DNA of 52,170 bases from Actinomadura roseirufa (GTDB lineage: Bacteria > Actinomycetota > Actinomycetes > Streptosporangiales > Streptosporangiaceae): assembly GCF_900659635.1 (NCBI RefSeq), contig NZ_CAACVB010000029.1:1-52170 (forward strand), given 5' to 3'. Position numbers and translations under genes: made by a program. Positions 41,471 to 49,484 of this stretch are shown piece after piece. Positions within the stretch are counted from its first letter, which is position 1; each line of letters starts with the position of its first letter. The notes under the pieces were generated by a model. It was not told the DNA's origin, did no database searches, and saw only the letters and a list, made by a program, of their open reading frames with translations.

Positions 41471-41626
41471 TCACTCCACCGTGACGTCGTCGAACGGCAG
41501 CAGGCCGTCGACGGCCGGGAAGAGCACGAACCACAGGAACGCGACGGCCGCCGCGGTGAGCAGGACGGCACCGGCCACCTTCACCGGGGCGCGCCCGGGG
41601 AGGTGCCGCCAGATCCAGGAGTACAT
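41471..41626 (-). CDS. Small membrane protein of the sortase locus
   Basis: A 51-residue protein starting at ATG 41626 with GAAGGGAAG upstream. It begins MYSWIWRHLPGRAPVKVAGAV, has one membrane helix (LLTAAAVAFLWFVLFPAVDGLL) and ends PFDDVTVE. Tiny W/LPG/V-rich membrane proteins of this form recur beside class E sortases in actinomycetes, a recollection rather than a database result. It starts 11 bases after the sortase stop, so it is co-transcribed. Function unknown; it may assist the sortase or its substrate. Confidence 0.7.
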   Translation of the reverse strand: MYSWIWRHLPGRAPVKVAGAVLLTAAAVAFLWFVLFPAVDGLLPFDDVTVE

Positions 41627-41637
41627 ACCGCTTCCCT

Positions 41638-42351
41638 TCAGCGCGCGGACAGTTCGGCGGGGCGTCCGGCCCGTTTGCTCTGGACGCGGCTGAGCTCCGC
41701 CCGGACCACCAGGCGCTGGTAGTTCTCGAACTTGGGGTTGCAGGTGGTCAGGGTCATCAGGCGCCGCCCCGGGCGAGCGCCGGGGCGGTCGGGGTTGCGG
41801 GCCACGACCTCGACCTGGGTGGGCCGCACGACCCGCAGGCCGACGACGCGGTAGACGTACCAGCCGGTGCGCGTCTCGGCGATGATCGGGTCGGCGGTGC
41901 GGAGCCTGTCCAGGTTCCAGAACACCGACGGCATCCGGTGGCCGGCGATCGCCACGTTCCCGACGTCGCCGGCGCGGTCGCGGCCCGGGTAGAGGCCGGG
42001 CCCCTTCGCGAGGGAGGCCGCGCCGACGCCGTTCACCACGACCCACTTCTTGTGGAGGCGCGGGATGTACAGACGCCCTATGGGCTCGCCCCGCCGTGGT
42101 ACGGCCGCCGCCGCCCAAAGCCGGTCCAAATCGCGGTCCAGCCCATGCTGATCGCGGTCCATCCGCCACGCCTTGCCCCAGAACTCATAGGCCCCGAAAA
42201 GCAGGACGACGAGGCCAAGAGTAACGAGAACCTCGCCGATTGTATTGACCCGGCGCGCCCAGTTGGGGCGGGCCGGTGGGGCCTCGGCTCCGGCGTGAAG
42301 GCCAGATGAATGCGGGTCAAAGGCACGACGGCCCGGCGGTGGATAATCCAT
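41638..42351 (-). CDS. Class E sortase
   Basis: A 237-residue membrane transpeptidase that joins surface proteins to peptidoglycan. Cytoplasmic Pro-rich N-terminus, membrane helix at about residues 38-57, then the sortase beta-barrel. The catalytic triad is H138 (VAIAGHRMP), C204 (LMTLTTCNPKF) and R213 (YQRLVV). The T-L-T-T-C context and DVGNVAIAGHR match class E enzymes, which in characterised cases prefer LAxTG substrates. It starts the leftward sortase operon and is divergent from an HtaA-type LPKTG protein, its probable client. Confidence 0.92.
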   Translation of the reverse strand: MDYPPPGRRAFDPHSSGLHAGAEAPPARPNWARRVNTIGEVLVTLGLVVLLFGAYEFWGKAWRMDRDQHGLDRDLDRLWAAAAVPRRGEPIGRLYIPRLHKKWVVVNGVGAASLAKGPGLYPGRDRAGDVGNVAIAGHRMPSVFWNLDRLRTADPIIAETRTGWYVYRVVGLRVVRPTQVEVVARNPDRPGARPGRRLMTLTTCNPKFENYQRLVVRAELSRVQSKRAGRPAELSAR

Positions 42352-42490
42352 GCAGCAATTCCCTCACCAGCGGCATCAGATGATAATCGACACCTCGGAA
42401 GATTCTCATTGTTAACGCCAGGCATCAAGATCGCCACTATATGGCCACGGAGCGGTGGTCTTTTATATTAGTTTCAGAAAGAGGTTGGAC
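42352..42490. promoter_or_regulatory. Divergent promoter region, sortase / HtaA protein
   Basis: About 140 bases, clearly AT-richer than their surroundings. TATATT at 42464-42469 is a possible -10 for the rightward gene, giving a 15-base leader; CTATATGG near 42437 is an alternative. No iron-box-type repeat (IdeR/DmdR-like) was recognised despite the HtaA domain. Confidence 0.45.
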
Positions 42491-43681
42491 ATGCACAATC
42501 CGCTGTCCGGATCGCCGACGGAATGGTCGGCGCTCGGCCGCGGTCTGGTCGCGATGGGCTCCGCTTTGATCGTGACCGGACTCGCCACCGGAGCCGCCGC
42601 CGCGCTGGCCGACGAGCCCGCCGCGCCGGCCGCCGGAACGGCCCCCGCGAGCGTCCTCAGCCCCGTCGCCGCCGGGCATCTGGACTGGCGCCGGGACGTC
42701 CCGGACCCCTCGGCCAAGGCCCCGGCGGGCGCGACCGGCCCGAAGGTCGCCGCGAGCGAGGGCGCCACGTTGCAGGCGGACGGAACGTTCCGTTTCCCGG
42801 TGAGCTCGGGCTCCTACGACACCGCGTCGGGTTCGGCGACCGTGACGTACGGGGGGAGCGTGGTGTTCACCTTCCCCGACCACACGGTCACGCTGCGGAA
42901 CCCGATCGTGACGCTCAACGGGCCCCAGGCCGCGGTGAAGGCGGAGCTGACCGAGGCCCCGGCGGCGGGCGGGGCGGCCGGCCGGACGGCGGCGAAGACC
43001 GCGTCGCCGGCCCCGGCGTCCGACCTGCTCACGCTGCGGACGAACGGCCTCCCGCCCGCGGTGTCGGGCCGGCAGGTGACCTGGCAGGAGGTCCCGGCCG
43101 CGCTCACCCCGGCGGGTGAGAAGGCACTGGGCGGCGACGGCGGCACCGGCGGCGCGAACGGCGCCGGCGCCGGCACCGGCGACGAGGTGACGGTCGCGCT
43201 CACGCTCGCGGCGGCGGCGCCCGCGGCGCCCCAGGCCGGCGCGAAGGCCCCGACGACGAGCACGACCACCTCGTCGGGCACGCCCACCAGCCCGTCGAGC
43301 ACGGCGCCCAGCACCGGCTCGACCGGCTGCGCCACGTCCACGCCGAGCGACTCGTCCTCCCCGACCGCGACCAGCACCACGACCTCGCCGGCGGCGAAGG
43401 TGGCGAACGCGGCGGTCGTCGCGGCCCCCACGACCGCCACCTCCACCCCGAGCACCTCGACGTCCCCGACCGGCACCCCGACCGACTGCCCCAGCTCGAC
43501 CGCCCCCACGAACGGCGGCACCGGCCCGAGCGACGGCGGGACGGCCGGCAACGGGACGAGCAAGCTGCCCAAGACCGGGGACTCGTTCATGATCCCGCTG
43601 ACCCTCACGGGCGGCGCGATGGTCACCCTCGGCGGCGGCACGATGCTCTACTCCCGGCGTCGTCTCGCGCCGTGGCGGTGA
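42491..43681 (+). CDS. HtaA-domain surface protein with LPKTG sorting signal
   Basis: A 396-residue protein. Its signal peptide is about 40 residues long with a Trp-containing polar start (about residues 25-41 hydrophobic). One HtaA-like domain follows (about 60-170: GHLDWRRDV, ATLQADGTFRFPVSSGSYD, GSVVFTFPDHTVTLRNPIVTLNG). In corynebacteria such domains bind haem. Next comes a charged segment, then a Thr/Ser/Pro-rich stalk (about 250-350) with two Cys (GCATS, DCPSS), and a sorting signal LPKTG near residue 360, a hydrophobic helix and an RRRLAPWR tail. AGAGG precedes ATG 42491. It is divergent from the class E sortase. Confidence 0.82.
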   Translation: MHNPLSGSPTEWSALGRGLVAMGSALIVTGLATGAAAALADEPAAPAAGTAPASVLSPVAAGHLDWRRDVPDPSAKAPAGATGPKVAASEGATLQADGTFRFPVSSGSYDTASGSATVTYGGSVVFTFPDHTVTLRNPIVTLNGPQAAVKAELTEAPAAGGAAGRTAAKTASPAPASDLLTLRTNGLPPAVSGRQVTWQEVPAALTPAGEKALGGDGGTGGANGAGAGTGDEVTVALTLAAAAPAAPQAGAKAPTTSTTTSSGTPTSPSSTAPSTGSTGCATSTPSDSSSPTATSTTTSPAAKVANAAVVAAPTTATSTPSTSTSPTGTPTDCPSSTAPTNGGTGPSDGGTAGNGTSKLPKTGDSFMIPLTLTGGAMVTLGGGTMLYSRRRLAPWR

Positions 43682-43789
43682 CGGCGCCGTGACGGCGTCG
43701 CCACCGCCCGTCCCCTGACACCCCGTTTCCCACCAAGACCCGTGTCCTGACCTGGACAAACGGGCCCTGGAAGGACTACAACACCCAGA

Positions 43790-43857
43790 GGTACCGCGCC
43801 CGGAGCGCCGTGCACCGTCCCGTGGGACGGCGCACGGCCGACGGGCGCGCGATACCG
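43790..43857. terminator. Large hairpin, likely bidirectional terminator
   Basis: GCCGTGCACCGTCCC (43807-43821) pairs with GGGACGGCGCACGGC (43824-43838) with one mismatch around a two-base loop. Outer flanks GGTACCGCGCCC and GGGCGCGCGATACC extend it imperfectly. It lies about 110 bases after the HtaA gene. Confidence 0.65.
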
Positions 43858-43957
43858 GCATGCGCCCCCCGCTCTCGCATGACGGCCCTCACCCGGTGAG
43901 GTCCCGGGTGCCCTGGGCCGGTTTCCGCAACGCACTATCGAGAGCAGGTGTTGGCAT

Positions 43958-44464
43958 ATGCGCTTCGTGCGCTACCGAACGGCCGAGGGCCTCGTCTACT
44001 GGCGGTTCCTGACGGGGAACCACCGGATCGTCGCCGTCTCGCCCCGCGGGTTCGCGAACCCGGACGACACGACGGACGCGATCCGGACCATGCAGGCGCA
44101 CTCCCTGGACGCGCCGATCGACTTCAGCAGCGACCGCGGCGGCATGTGGACCTGGGCGATGCGGGTGGACGGCATCGTCGTCGCCACCAGCGCGCATCCC
44201 TACGGCAGGCGGCGCGAGGTGGACTCGGCCGCCCAGCGGTTCCGGGTGCTGGCCCCGACCGCCGCCGTCGACGAGTGGACGGCCGGACGCGGCGAGCAGC
44301 GCCCCGCCCGGCACCGCCGGCGGACCTCCCCGGCGCACGACCCCACGTCCCCGGCCATGATCGTCCACGCGCAGCACGCCGTCCCGGAGCAGACCCCGCT
44401 GACCAGGCACGCTCCGCCCTTCCGCACGCACATGCCTCCGCACACGGAGCCCACGGCACGCTGA
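43958..44464 (+). CDS. DUF1508 (YegP-like) protein
   Basis: A 168-residue protein. Residues 1-95 contain two tandem YegP-like modules: VYWRFLTGNHRIVAVSPRGFANPDDTTDAIRTMQAH and GMWTWAMRVDGIVVATSAHPYGRRREVDSAAQRF, each with the W-R/W-A-x-x-NGEIVATS-like beta hairpin and following helix typical of DUF1508. The biochemical role of the fold is unknown. The C-terminal 70 residues are His/Pro/Arg-rich and look disordered; they may be genuine or result from a lost stop codon. GAGAGCAGG precedes ATG 43958. No operon partner. Confidence 0.7.
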   Translation: MRFVRYRTAEGLVYWRFLTGNHRIVAVSPRGFANPDDTTDAIRTMQAHSLDAPIDFSSDRGGMWTWAMRVDGIVVATSAHPYGRRREVDSAAQRFRVLAPTAAVDEWTAGRGEQRPARHRRRTSPAHDPTSPAMIVHAQHAVPEQTPLTRHAPPFRTHMPPHTEPTAR

Positions 44465-44487
44465 CCCGGCCGAGCACGGCGCCCGCC

Positions 44488-44572
44488 GCCCACTGAACCC
44501 CACTGCCCACTGAACACCGAACCCACTGTCCACCGAACCCGCGGTCCGCTGAACCCACCGCGCGCAACCCAC
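44488..44572. repeat. Imperfect tandem repeats (CACTGAACC-type)
   Basis: Units of about 16-23 bases built on CCACTGAACC / CCACCGAACC recur four times in the gap between the DUF1508 gene and the sugar-transferase gene. They are non-coding and of unknown role. Confidence 0.55.
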
Positions 44573-44597
44573 CCGCTCCCACTGGACGCGCCGAAGG

Positions 44598-46118
44598 TCA
44601 GTACGCCCCCCGCGCCCGCACCACCGCTCCCAGCGTCTTCCAGAGGATCATCAGGTCCGCGGCGAACGACCAGTTCTCGACGTAGTACAGGTCGAGCCGG
44701 ACGCTGTCCTCCCAGGACAGGTCGGCTCGGCCGCTGACCTGCCAGAGCCCGGTCATGCCCGGCGGCACGAGCAGCCGGCGCGCCGCGTCCTCGCCGTAGC
44801 CCGCGACCTCCTCGGGCAGCGGCGGACGCGGCCCCACCAGGCTCATCTCGCCCTTGACGACATTGATCAGCTGGGGCAGCTCGTCCAGCGACCAGCGGCG
44901 CAGCAGCCGTCCCGCCCGGGTGACCCGGGGATCATCGCGGATCTTGAAAAGCACCCCGTCGCTCTCGTTCGCCGCGGCGAGCGCGGCCCGGCGCGACTCG
45001 GCGTCGGCCACCATCGTGCGGAACTTGTACATGGTGAAGGTCCGGCCGCCGAGGCCCACCCGGCGCTGCCGGAAGAACGCGGGGCCGCCGCTGTCCAGCC
45101 GGACCCACAGGGCGATGACCGCCATGAGCGGCGCGAGCGCGGTGACCACCGCCAGCGCGAGGACGCGGTCGGCCGCGGCCTTGAGGGCGCGCCGCGCCCC
45201 GGCCAGCTCGGGTTCCTCGACGTGGATGAGCGGCAGCCCGGCGACCGGCCTGGTGTGGATGCGCGGCCCGGCGATGTCGGTGAGCGCGGGCGCGACCACC
45301 AAGCCGACGCCGCTCGCCTGGAGCTGCCAGCCCAGCCTCCGCAGCGCCTCCGCGCCGAGGCCGGCCGACGCGGTCACCGCGACCGTGTCCGCCTCCACGA
45401 GCGCGATGGCGTCGCCGACGGCGGCGAGCGTCCCGGCCACCGGCACGCCGTCGATCTCGGCGGGCCGCACCGCCGGCCCGTACGGGTCGTCTCCATACAG
45501 GTCGTCTCCATACCGGTCGTCTCCGTCCGGCAGGCACACACCCACGATCTGGAAACCGGTGTACGGCTCGCGCCGGAACCGGTGGATCAGGTCAGCGGCG
45601 GCGGGGCCGCCTCCCAGGAGCAGGACGCGGTGCGACCAGCCTCGGAGCGCGGTGCGCCGGTGATGGAGCCATTTGCGGGCGCCGTAGCGTCCCGCGAGGA
45701 GACCGAGGGTGCCCACCGAGAAGGCGGGCACCAGGAAACCGCGCGCCATCGGGACGCGGGCGAGGTAGCAGGCGATGGCGACCAGGGCGGCGAGCCGGAG
45801 CCCGGCGGCGGCCGCCCGCCGGTACTCCTCGGCGCCGTAGCCGACGACCCGCGGGTCGTAGGCGCGGGCCATCCGCAGCGCGAGCAGCCACGACACCGCC
45901 AGCCCGGGGCCGAGCGGCAGGTACGGGACGCCGGAGAGCGTGGGCGCCCGCCAGCCGAACCGGCCGAGGTAGGCGGCGGTCACGGCGGCGCCCACGGTCA
46001 GCGCGTCGACGACGAGCAGCGCGCGCACGTACACCGCGAGCCAGTCCCGGCGGACCCGCCCGCCCGCGTGAAGGTGCGGCACCGCCCGGGGCCGGGCGGC
46101 GATCCGCTCGATGGTCAC
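44598..46118 (-). CDS. Polyprenyl glycosylphosphotransferase (exopolysaccharide initiation)
   Basis: A 506-residue membrane enzyme that starts exopolysaccharide repeat units by moving sugar-1-phosphate onto undecaprenyl phosphate. Four or so N-terminal helices (about 25-140), a CoA-binding/Rossmann-like middle (about 145-285, VLLLGGGPAAADLIHRFRREPYTGFQIVGVC), a further helix (about 305-330), then the catalytic Bac_transf domain: FFRQRRVGLGGRTFTMYKFRTM, SLDELPQLINVVKGEMSLVGPRP and GMTGLWQVSGRADLSWEDSVRLDLYYVENWS. All conserved blocks are intact. It is encoded 27 bases after the GT4 gene and presumably acts with it. Confidence 0.93.
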   Translation of the reverse strand: MTIERIAARPRAVPHLHAGGRVRRDWLAVYVRALLVVDALTVGAAVTAAYLGRFGWRAPTLSGVPYLPLGPGLAVSWLLALRMARAYDPRVVGYGAEEYRRAAAAGLRLAALVAIACYLARVPMARGFLVPAFSVGTLGLLAGRYGARKWLHHRRTALRGWSHRVLLLGGGPAAADLIHRFRREPYTGFQIVGVCLPDGDDRYGDDLYGDDPYGPAVRPAEIDGVPVAGTLAAVGDAIALVEADTVAVTASAGLGAEALRRLGWQLQASGVGLVVAPALTDIAGPRIHTRPVAGLPLIHVEEPELAGARRALKAAADRVLALAVVTALAPLMAVIALWVRLDSGGPAFFRQRRVGLGGRTFTMYKFRTMVADAESRRAALAAANESDGVLFKIRDDPRVTRAGRLLRRWSLDELPQLINVVKGEMSLVGPRPPLPEEVAGYGEDAARRLLVPPGMTGLWQVSGRADLSWEDSVRLDLYYVENWSFAADLMILWKTLGAVVRARGAY

Positions 46119-46145
46119 GGCTCGGTCCTCGCCCCGGCCCGATCG

Positions 46146-47450
46146 TCAGCGGTCGCGGACCAGGCCGGTGCGACCGCCCCGGCCGCCGCCCGGCATCGGG
46201 ATCGTGGGCGGCTTGGGCTGGGACGGCGGGGTGGTGGAGGGGTGGGCGGGTGTCCAGGGGAGCCGGCCGCGCTCGCCCGCCGGGGCCGGACGGTGCAGGA
46301 GCCCGCGGTAGAGGTCCTCCAGCGCGTCGGCCGCGGCGTCCCACGAGTGGCGGCGCAGGACGTCGTCCCGGCGGGCGGCGGCGCCCGCGCGCTCGGCGGG
46401 CTGGTCGGCGAGGACCCGGGCGATGGCGTCCCGCAGGCCCGCCGCGTCCCCGGAGGCGAAGACCCGCCCGCCGGGCCCGGCGGCGCCGATCACCTCCAGG
46501 TGCGGGGCGATGTCGCTGACGATGACCGGCGTCGCGTGCGCCATGGCCTCCAGCAGGGTGAGCGGCATCCCCTCCAGCGACGACGGCTGGACGAACGCGG
46601 CGGCGTGCGCGTAGAGCGCGGCCAGCGCGTCCCCGTAGACGTACCCGAGCAACCGGATCCGCCGGTCGGCGCGGGCCATCTCCTGCAGCCGCCCGACGTA
46701 GCCCGCGGTGAACGACGTCCCTCCCGCGATCACCAGGTCGACGTCGCCCTCGATCCCGCGGAAGGCGTCGATCAGCAGGTCGGGCGCCTTCTCCGGGACG
46801 AGCCGCCCGACGAACAGCACGTAGCGGCGGGGCCGCAGCCCGAACGCGGCGAGCTCCTCCTCGGCGGGGACCTCCGACGGCGCGTCCACCCCGTTGGGGA
46901 TGTGGACGGTCAGTCCCCGGCGTTCGCTCAGGTACTCCCGCTCGACCTCCCGGGAGACGGCGACCACGGCGTCCGGCACCCGCTCGCTCGCGCGGCGCGC
47001 GGTCCGCAGCACGCCCTGCGCCGCCCGGCCCCACTTGGCGCGCCGGTCGTCGAACCCGTGCACGGTCTGGACGACCCGCGCCGAGGAGAGGTAGCGCGGC
47101 AGCGCGGAGCACAGCCCGGGGCCGAGCGCGTGGTAGTGCACGATGTCGGGACGCCAGGGCAGGGCCGCGACCGTGCACGTGAGGCTGTGCACGATCGCGT
47201 CGAGGTGCTTGGTGCTGAGGGTCGGGACGTGCCGCAGCCGCATCCCGTCGTAGGTCTCCAGCCGTTCCGGGACGTACCCGGGCCGGCAGAAGACGGTCAC
47301 CTGGTGCCCCCGGCCGGCGAGCCGGCGGCCGAGATGGGCGACATGGTGCTCGACACCGCCATAGGTCGCGGGCACACCGCGCTGCCCGATCATCGCTATG
47401 CGCAGCGGCCGGCCCTCGGCGGGCAGGCGGGAATCCGGCGGGGTTCGCAT
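46146..47450 (-). CDS. Family 4 glycosyltransferase
   Basis: A 434-residue GT-B fold sugar transferase. The N-terminal half opens with MIGQRGVPATYGGVEHHVAHLGRRLAGRGH; the C-terminal half has YVLFVGRLVPEKAPDLLIDAFRGI and the nucleotide-sugar site FVQPSSLEGMPLTLLEAMAHATPVIVSDI with the E-x7-E pattern. The opening resembles rhamnosyl- or mannosyl-transferases of capsule loci (DUF1972-type start). The tail after about residue 390 is Pro-rich. The start at ATG 47450 is chosen for its GGAGG six bases upstream. First gene of the leftward glycan operon. Confidence 0.92.
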   Translation of the reverse strand: MRTPPDSRLPAEGRPLRIAMIGQRGVPATYGGVEHHVAHLGRRLAGRGHQVTVFCRPGYVPERLETYDGMRLRHVPTLSTKHLDAIVHSLTCTVAALPWRPDIVHYHALGPGLCSALPRYLSSARVVQTVHGFDDRRAKWGRAAQGVLRTARRASERVPDAVVAVSREVEREYLSERRGLTVHIPNGVDAPSEVPAEEELAAFGLRPRRYVLFVGRLVPEKAPDLLIDAFRGIEGDVDLVIAGGTSFTAGYVGRLQEMARADRRIRLLGYVYGDALAALYAHAAAFVQPSSLEGMPLTLLEAMAHATPVIVSDIAPHLEVIGAAGPGGRVFASGDAAGLRDAIARVLADQPAERAGAAARRDDVLRRHSWDAAADALEDLYRGLLHRPAPAGERGRLPWTPAHPSTTPPSQPKPPTIPMPGGGRGGRTGLVRDR

Positions 47451-47691
47451 CGACGGCCTCCGATCACGGCGTGTCCGGCGCCATTCCAGGCCCCGTTCAC
47501 AGCGGACTCTAGGAATGCACTCCACCGGGCGAAACAATCCGTCGGCGCATTCGCCGCCGCGACGTCGCGCGTTCAGCACGGAAAGTGTCCATTAGCCTCG
47601 CGGCCGTCGGGTGTTAACGCTTGAAACCCGCGGCTTCATATGTCCGCGCCCTAGCATGCTGAACCGATTAATCCCGACCACGGGGGAACAG

Positions 47692-48471
47692 ATGAAAATC
47701 GGTAATTCCGCGCTGGGCGTCGCGGTCGCCGCGATCCTGGCGGGCGGACTGACCGCCGGTCCCGCCCACGCGGACGACGTCGTCGCGCCCGACGCCGTGA
47801 TCACCGCTCCGGCCCTGCAGGACGAGGTCTACGGCCGCAAGGCGCTGACCTTCTCCGGAACCGCGACCGACGACACCGGCGTCGCGTCGGTGGGCATCGC
47901 CTTCCAGGACCGGAAGAGCCGGCTGTGGTTCCGGCCGGACGGCACGTGGGGCGCCTACCAGCGGTACGCCACGGTTCTGTCCCAGCCCGGCACCGTGAAG
48001 ACGAACTGGTCCTACACCTGGACCCCGCCCTCCGCGGGCTCCTACGTGGTGCAGGCCGTCGCCAAGGACAAGGCGGGGCACCCCGACAAGGTGCTGCCCT
48101 TCCGCCGGTTCGAGGTGGACACGGCCGCGCCGGACACGACCATCAAGATCCCCACGGGGGCGACCACCCAGATCCGCAAGGGCCGCTCCGCCACGATCTC
48201 CGGTACCGCGCGCGACGACCACGGCGTCCTCAACGTGTACGAGGCGATCGAGAACCGCGCCACGCACAAGTGGCTGCGGCCCGGCGGGGTGTGGGGGGCC
48301 ATCTACTGGCACAAGAAGTCCGTGGTGAGGCCCGGGGCGCCCGGGACCGACTGGAGCTTCGGCCAGTCGTTCTCGACGCTCGGCACGTTCACCGTCCAGG
48401 TTCGCGCGAGCGACCGCGCCGGACTGGCCGACCCCACGCCCGCGTCCCGGACGTTCAAGGTCGTTCGCTGA
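47692..48471 (+). CDS. Secreted protein with two Ig-like repeats
   Basis: A 259-residue exported protein. Signal peptide residues 1-27 (cleavage near AHA-DD). Two homologous beta-sandwich units follow: about 35-145 (FSGTATDDTGVASVGIAFQDR, LWFRPDGTWGAYQRY, WSYTWTPPSAGSYVVQAVAKDKAG) and about 148-258 (ISGTARDDHGVLNVYEAIENR, KWLRPGGVWGAIYWHK, WSFGQSFSTLGTFTVQVRASDRAG). Such modules often accompany hydrolases or bind glycans; here they stand alone. ATG 47692 has GGGGGAAC upstream. It lies three bases before the sulfotransferase gene, hence co-transcribed. Extracellular role in the glycan layer is inference. Confidence 0.82.
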   Translation: MKIGNSALGVAVAAILAGGLTAGPAHADDVVAPDAVITAPALQDEVYGRKALTFSGTATDDTGVASVGIAFQDRKSRLWFRPDGTWGAYQRYATVLSQPGTVKTNWSYTWTPPSAGSYVVQAVAKDKAGHPDKVLPFRRFEVDTAAPDTTIKIPTGATTQIRKGRSATISGTARDDHGVLNVYEAIENRATHKWLRPGGVWGAIYWHKKSVVRPGAPGTDWSFGQSFSTLGTFTVQVRASDRAGLADPTPASRTFKVVR

Positions 48472-48473
48472 TC

Positions 48474-49484
48474 ATGCGGCGCGATCCGGCGGCCGGGGAG
48501 GCGCCCGGGACCCGGCCGGCGGGGGCCGCCGTCGCGGCGCGGGACGCCCGGACGGTCACCGTGCTGCACGTGACCGGCACGGGACGCAGCGGCAGCACCC
48601 TGCTCGGCGGCCTGCTCGGCCAGGTCGACGGCTTCTTCAACGTGGGCGAGCTCGGCTTCCTGTGGGAGCGCGGGCTCGCCCGCGACGGCGGCTGCGGCTG
48701 CGGTGAGCCCGTCCGCCGGTGCGCCGTGTGGCGCGAGGTCGTCACCCGCGCCTTCGGCGGGCTCGACGCTCCGGAGACGGACCTGCTCCGCCGGGCGCAC
48801 GCGGCGACGACGCGGGGCCGGGACGTCCAGGCCCTGCGCCTGGCCGGCCGGCTCCCCCGGGCGTACGGCGGGGAGCTGGCCGAGTACGGTGCCCTGCTGC
48901 GCCGCGTGTACACCGCGATCGCCGAGGTGACCGGCTGCCGCGTGGTGGTCGACACCACCAAGCCGGTCTCCTACGGGCACCTGCTCGACCGGCTGACCGG
49001 CCTGGACGTCCGGATGGTGCATCTCGTCCGGGATCCGCGGGCGGTGGCGTGGTCGTGGCTGCGCACCAAGCCGGGCACGGGCGCCGACGCGATGGCGACC
49101 CGCCCGGCGCTGGTGAGCGCGCTGCTGTGGCGGGCGGGCAACGCCGCCGCGGCCAGGCTGTGGGGCGGCCTGCCGGACCGGTACCTCACGGTCAGGTACG
49201 AGGATCTGGTCGCCGACCCGGCCCCCTGGCTGCGGGCGTCGGTGGCGCTGGCCGGTGATCCGCGGCTGAGCGACGAGCCCGCCCTGCCGCTGGTGGACGC
49301 GCGGACGGCGTTGCTCACGCCCACCCACACCGTCGCGGGGAACGTCGACCGGCACCGGTCGGGGCGCGTCGAGCTCCGGCTCGACGACGCGTGGGCCACG
49401 GCGATGCCCCGCGGCCAGCGCCGCCTGGTGGAGACGGGGACGTACCCCTTGCGGGTGCGGTACGGGTACCGGAGCGGCACATGA
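48474..49484 (+). CDS. PAPS-dependent sulfotransferase-family protein
   Basis: A 336-residue cytoplasmic enzyme predicted to move sulfate from PAPS to a glycan or lipid. The 5'-phosphosulfate loop GTGRSGSTLL is at about residues 35-44; the 3'-phosphate site is MVHLVRDPRAVAWSWLR (about 180-197) with the conserved Arg and Ser; YLTVRYEDLVADPAPWL follows. A Cys-rich GGCGCGEPVRRCAVW segment (about 65-80), common in bacterial capsule sulfotransferases, may bind metal or form disulfides. ATG 48474 follows the previous stop by two bases. With the neighbouring glycan genes it points to sulfation of a surface polysaccharide. Confidence 0.85.
   Translation: MRRDPAAGEAPGTRPAGAAVAARDARTVTVLHVTGTGRSGSTLLGGLLGQVDGFFNVGELGFLWERGLARDGGCGCGEPVRRCAVWREVVTRAFGGLDAPETDLLRRAHAATTRGRDVQALRLAGRLPRAYGGELAEYGALLRRVYTAIAEVTGCRVVVDTTKPVSYGHLLDRLTGLDVRMVHLVRDPRAVAWSWLRTKPGTGADAMATRPALVSALLWRAGNAAAARLWGGLPDRYLTVRYEDLVADPAPWLRASVALAGDPRLSDEPALPLVDARTALLTPTHTVAGNVDRHRSGRVELRLDDAWATAMPRGQRRLVETGTYPLRVRYGYRSGT

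Noticed and set aside
44124..44582. Minus-strand frames with GSVGGG-like repeats over the DUF1508 gene
   Set aside because: Antisense reading of the His/Pro tail and the CACTGAACC repeats; no start signal.
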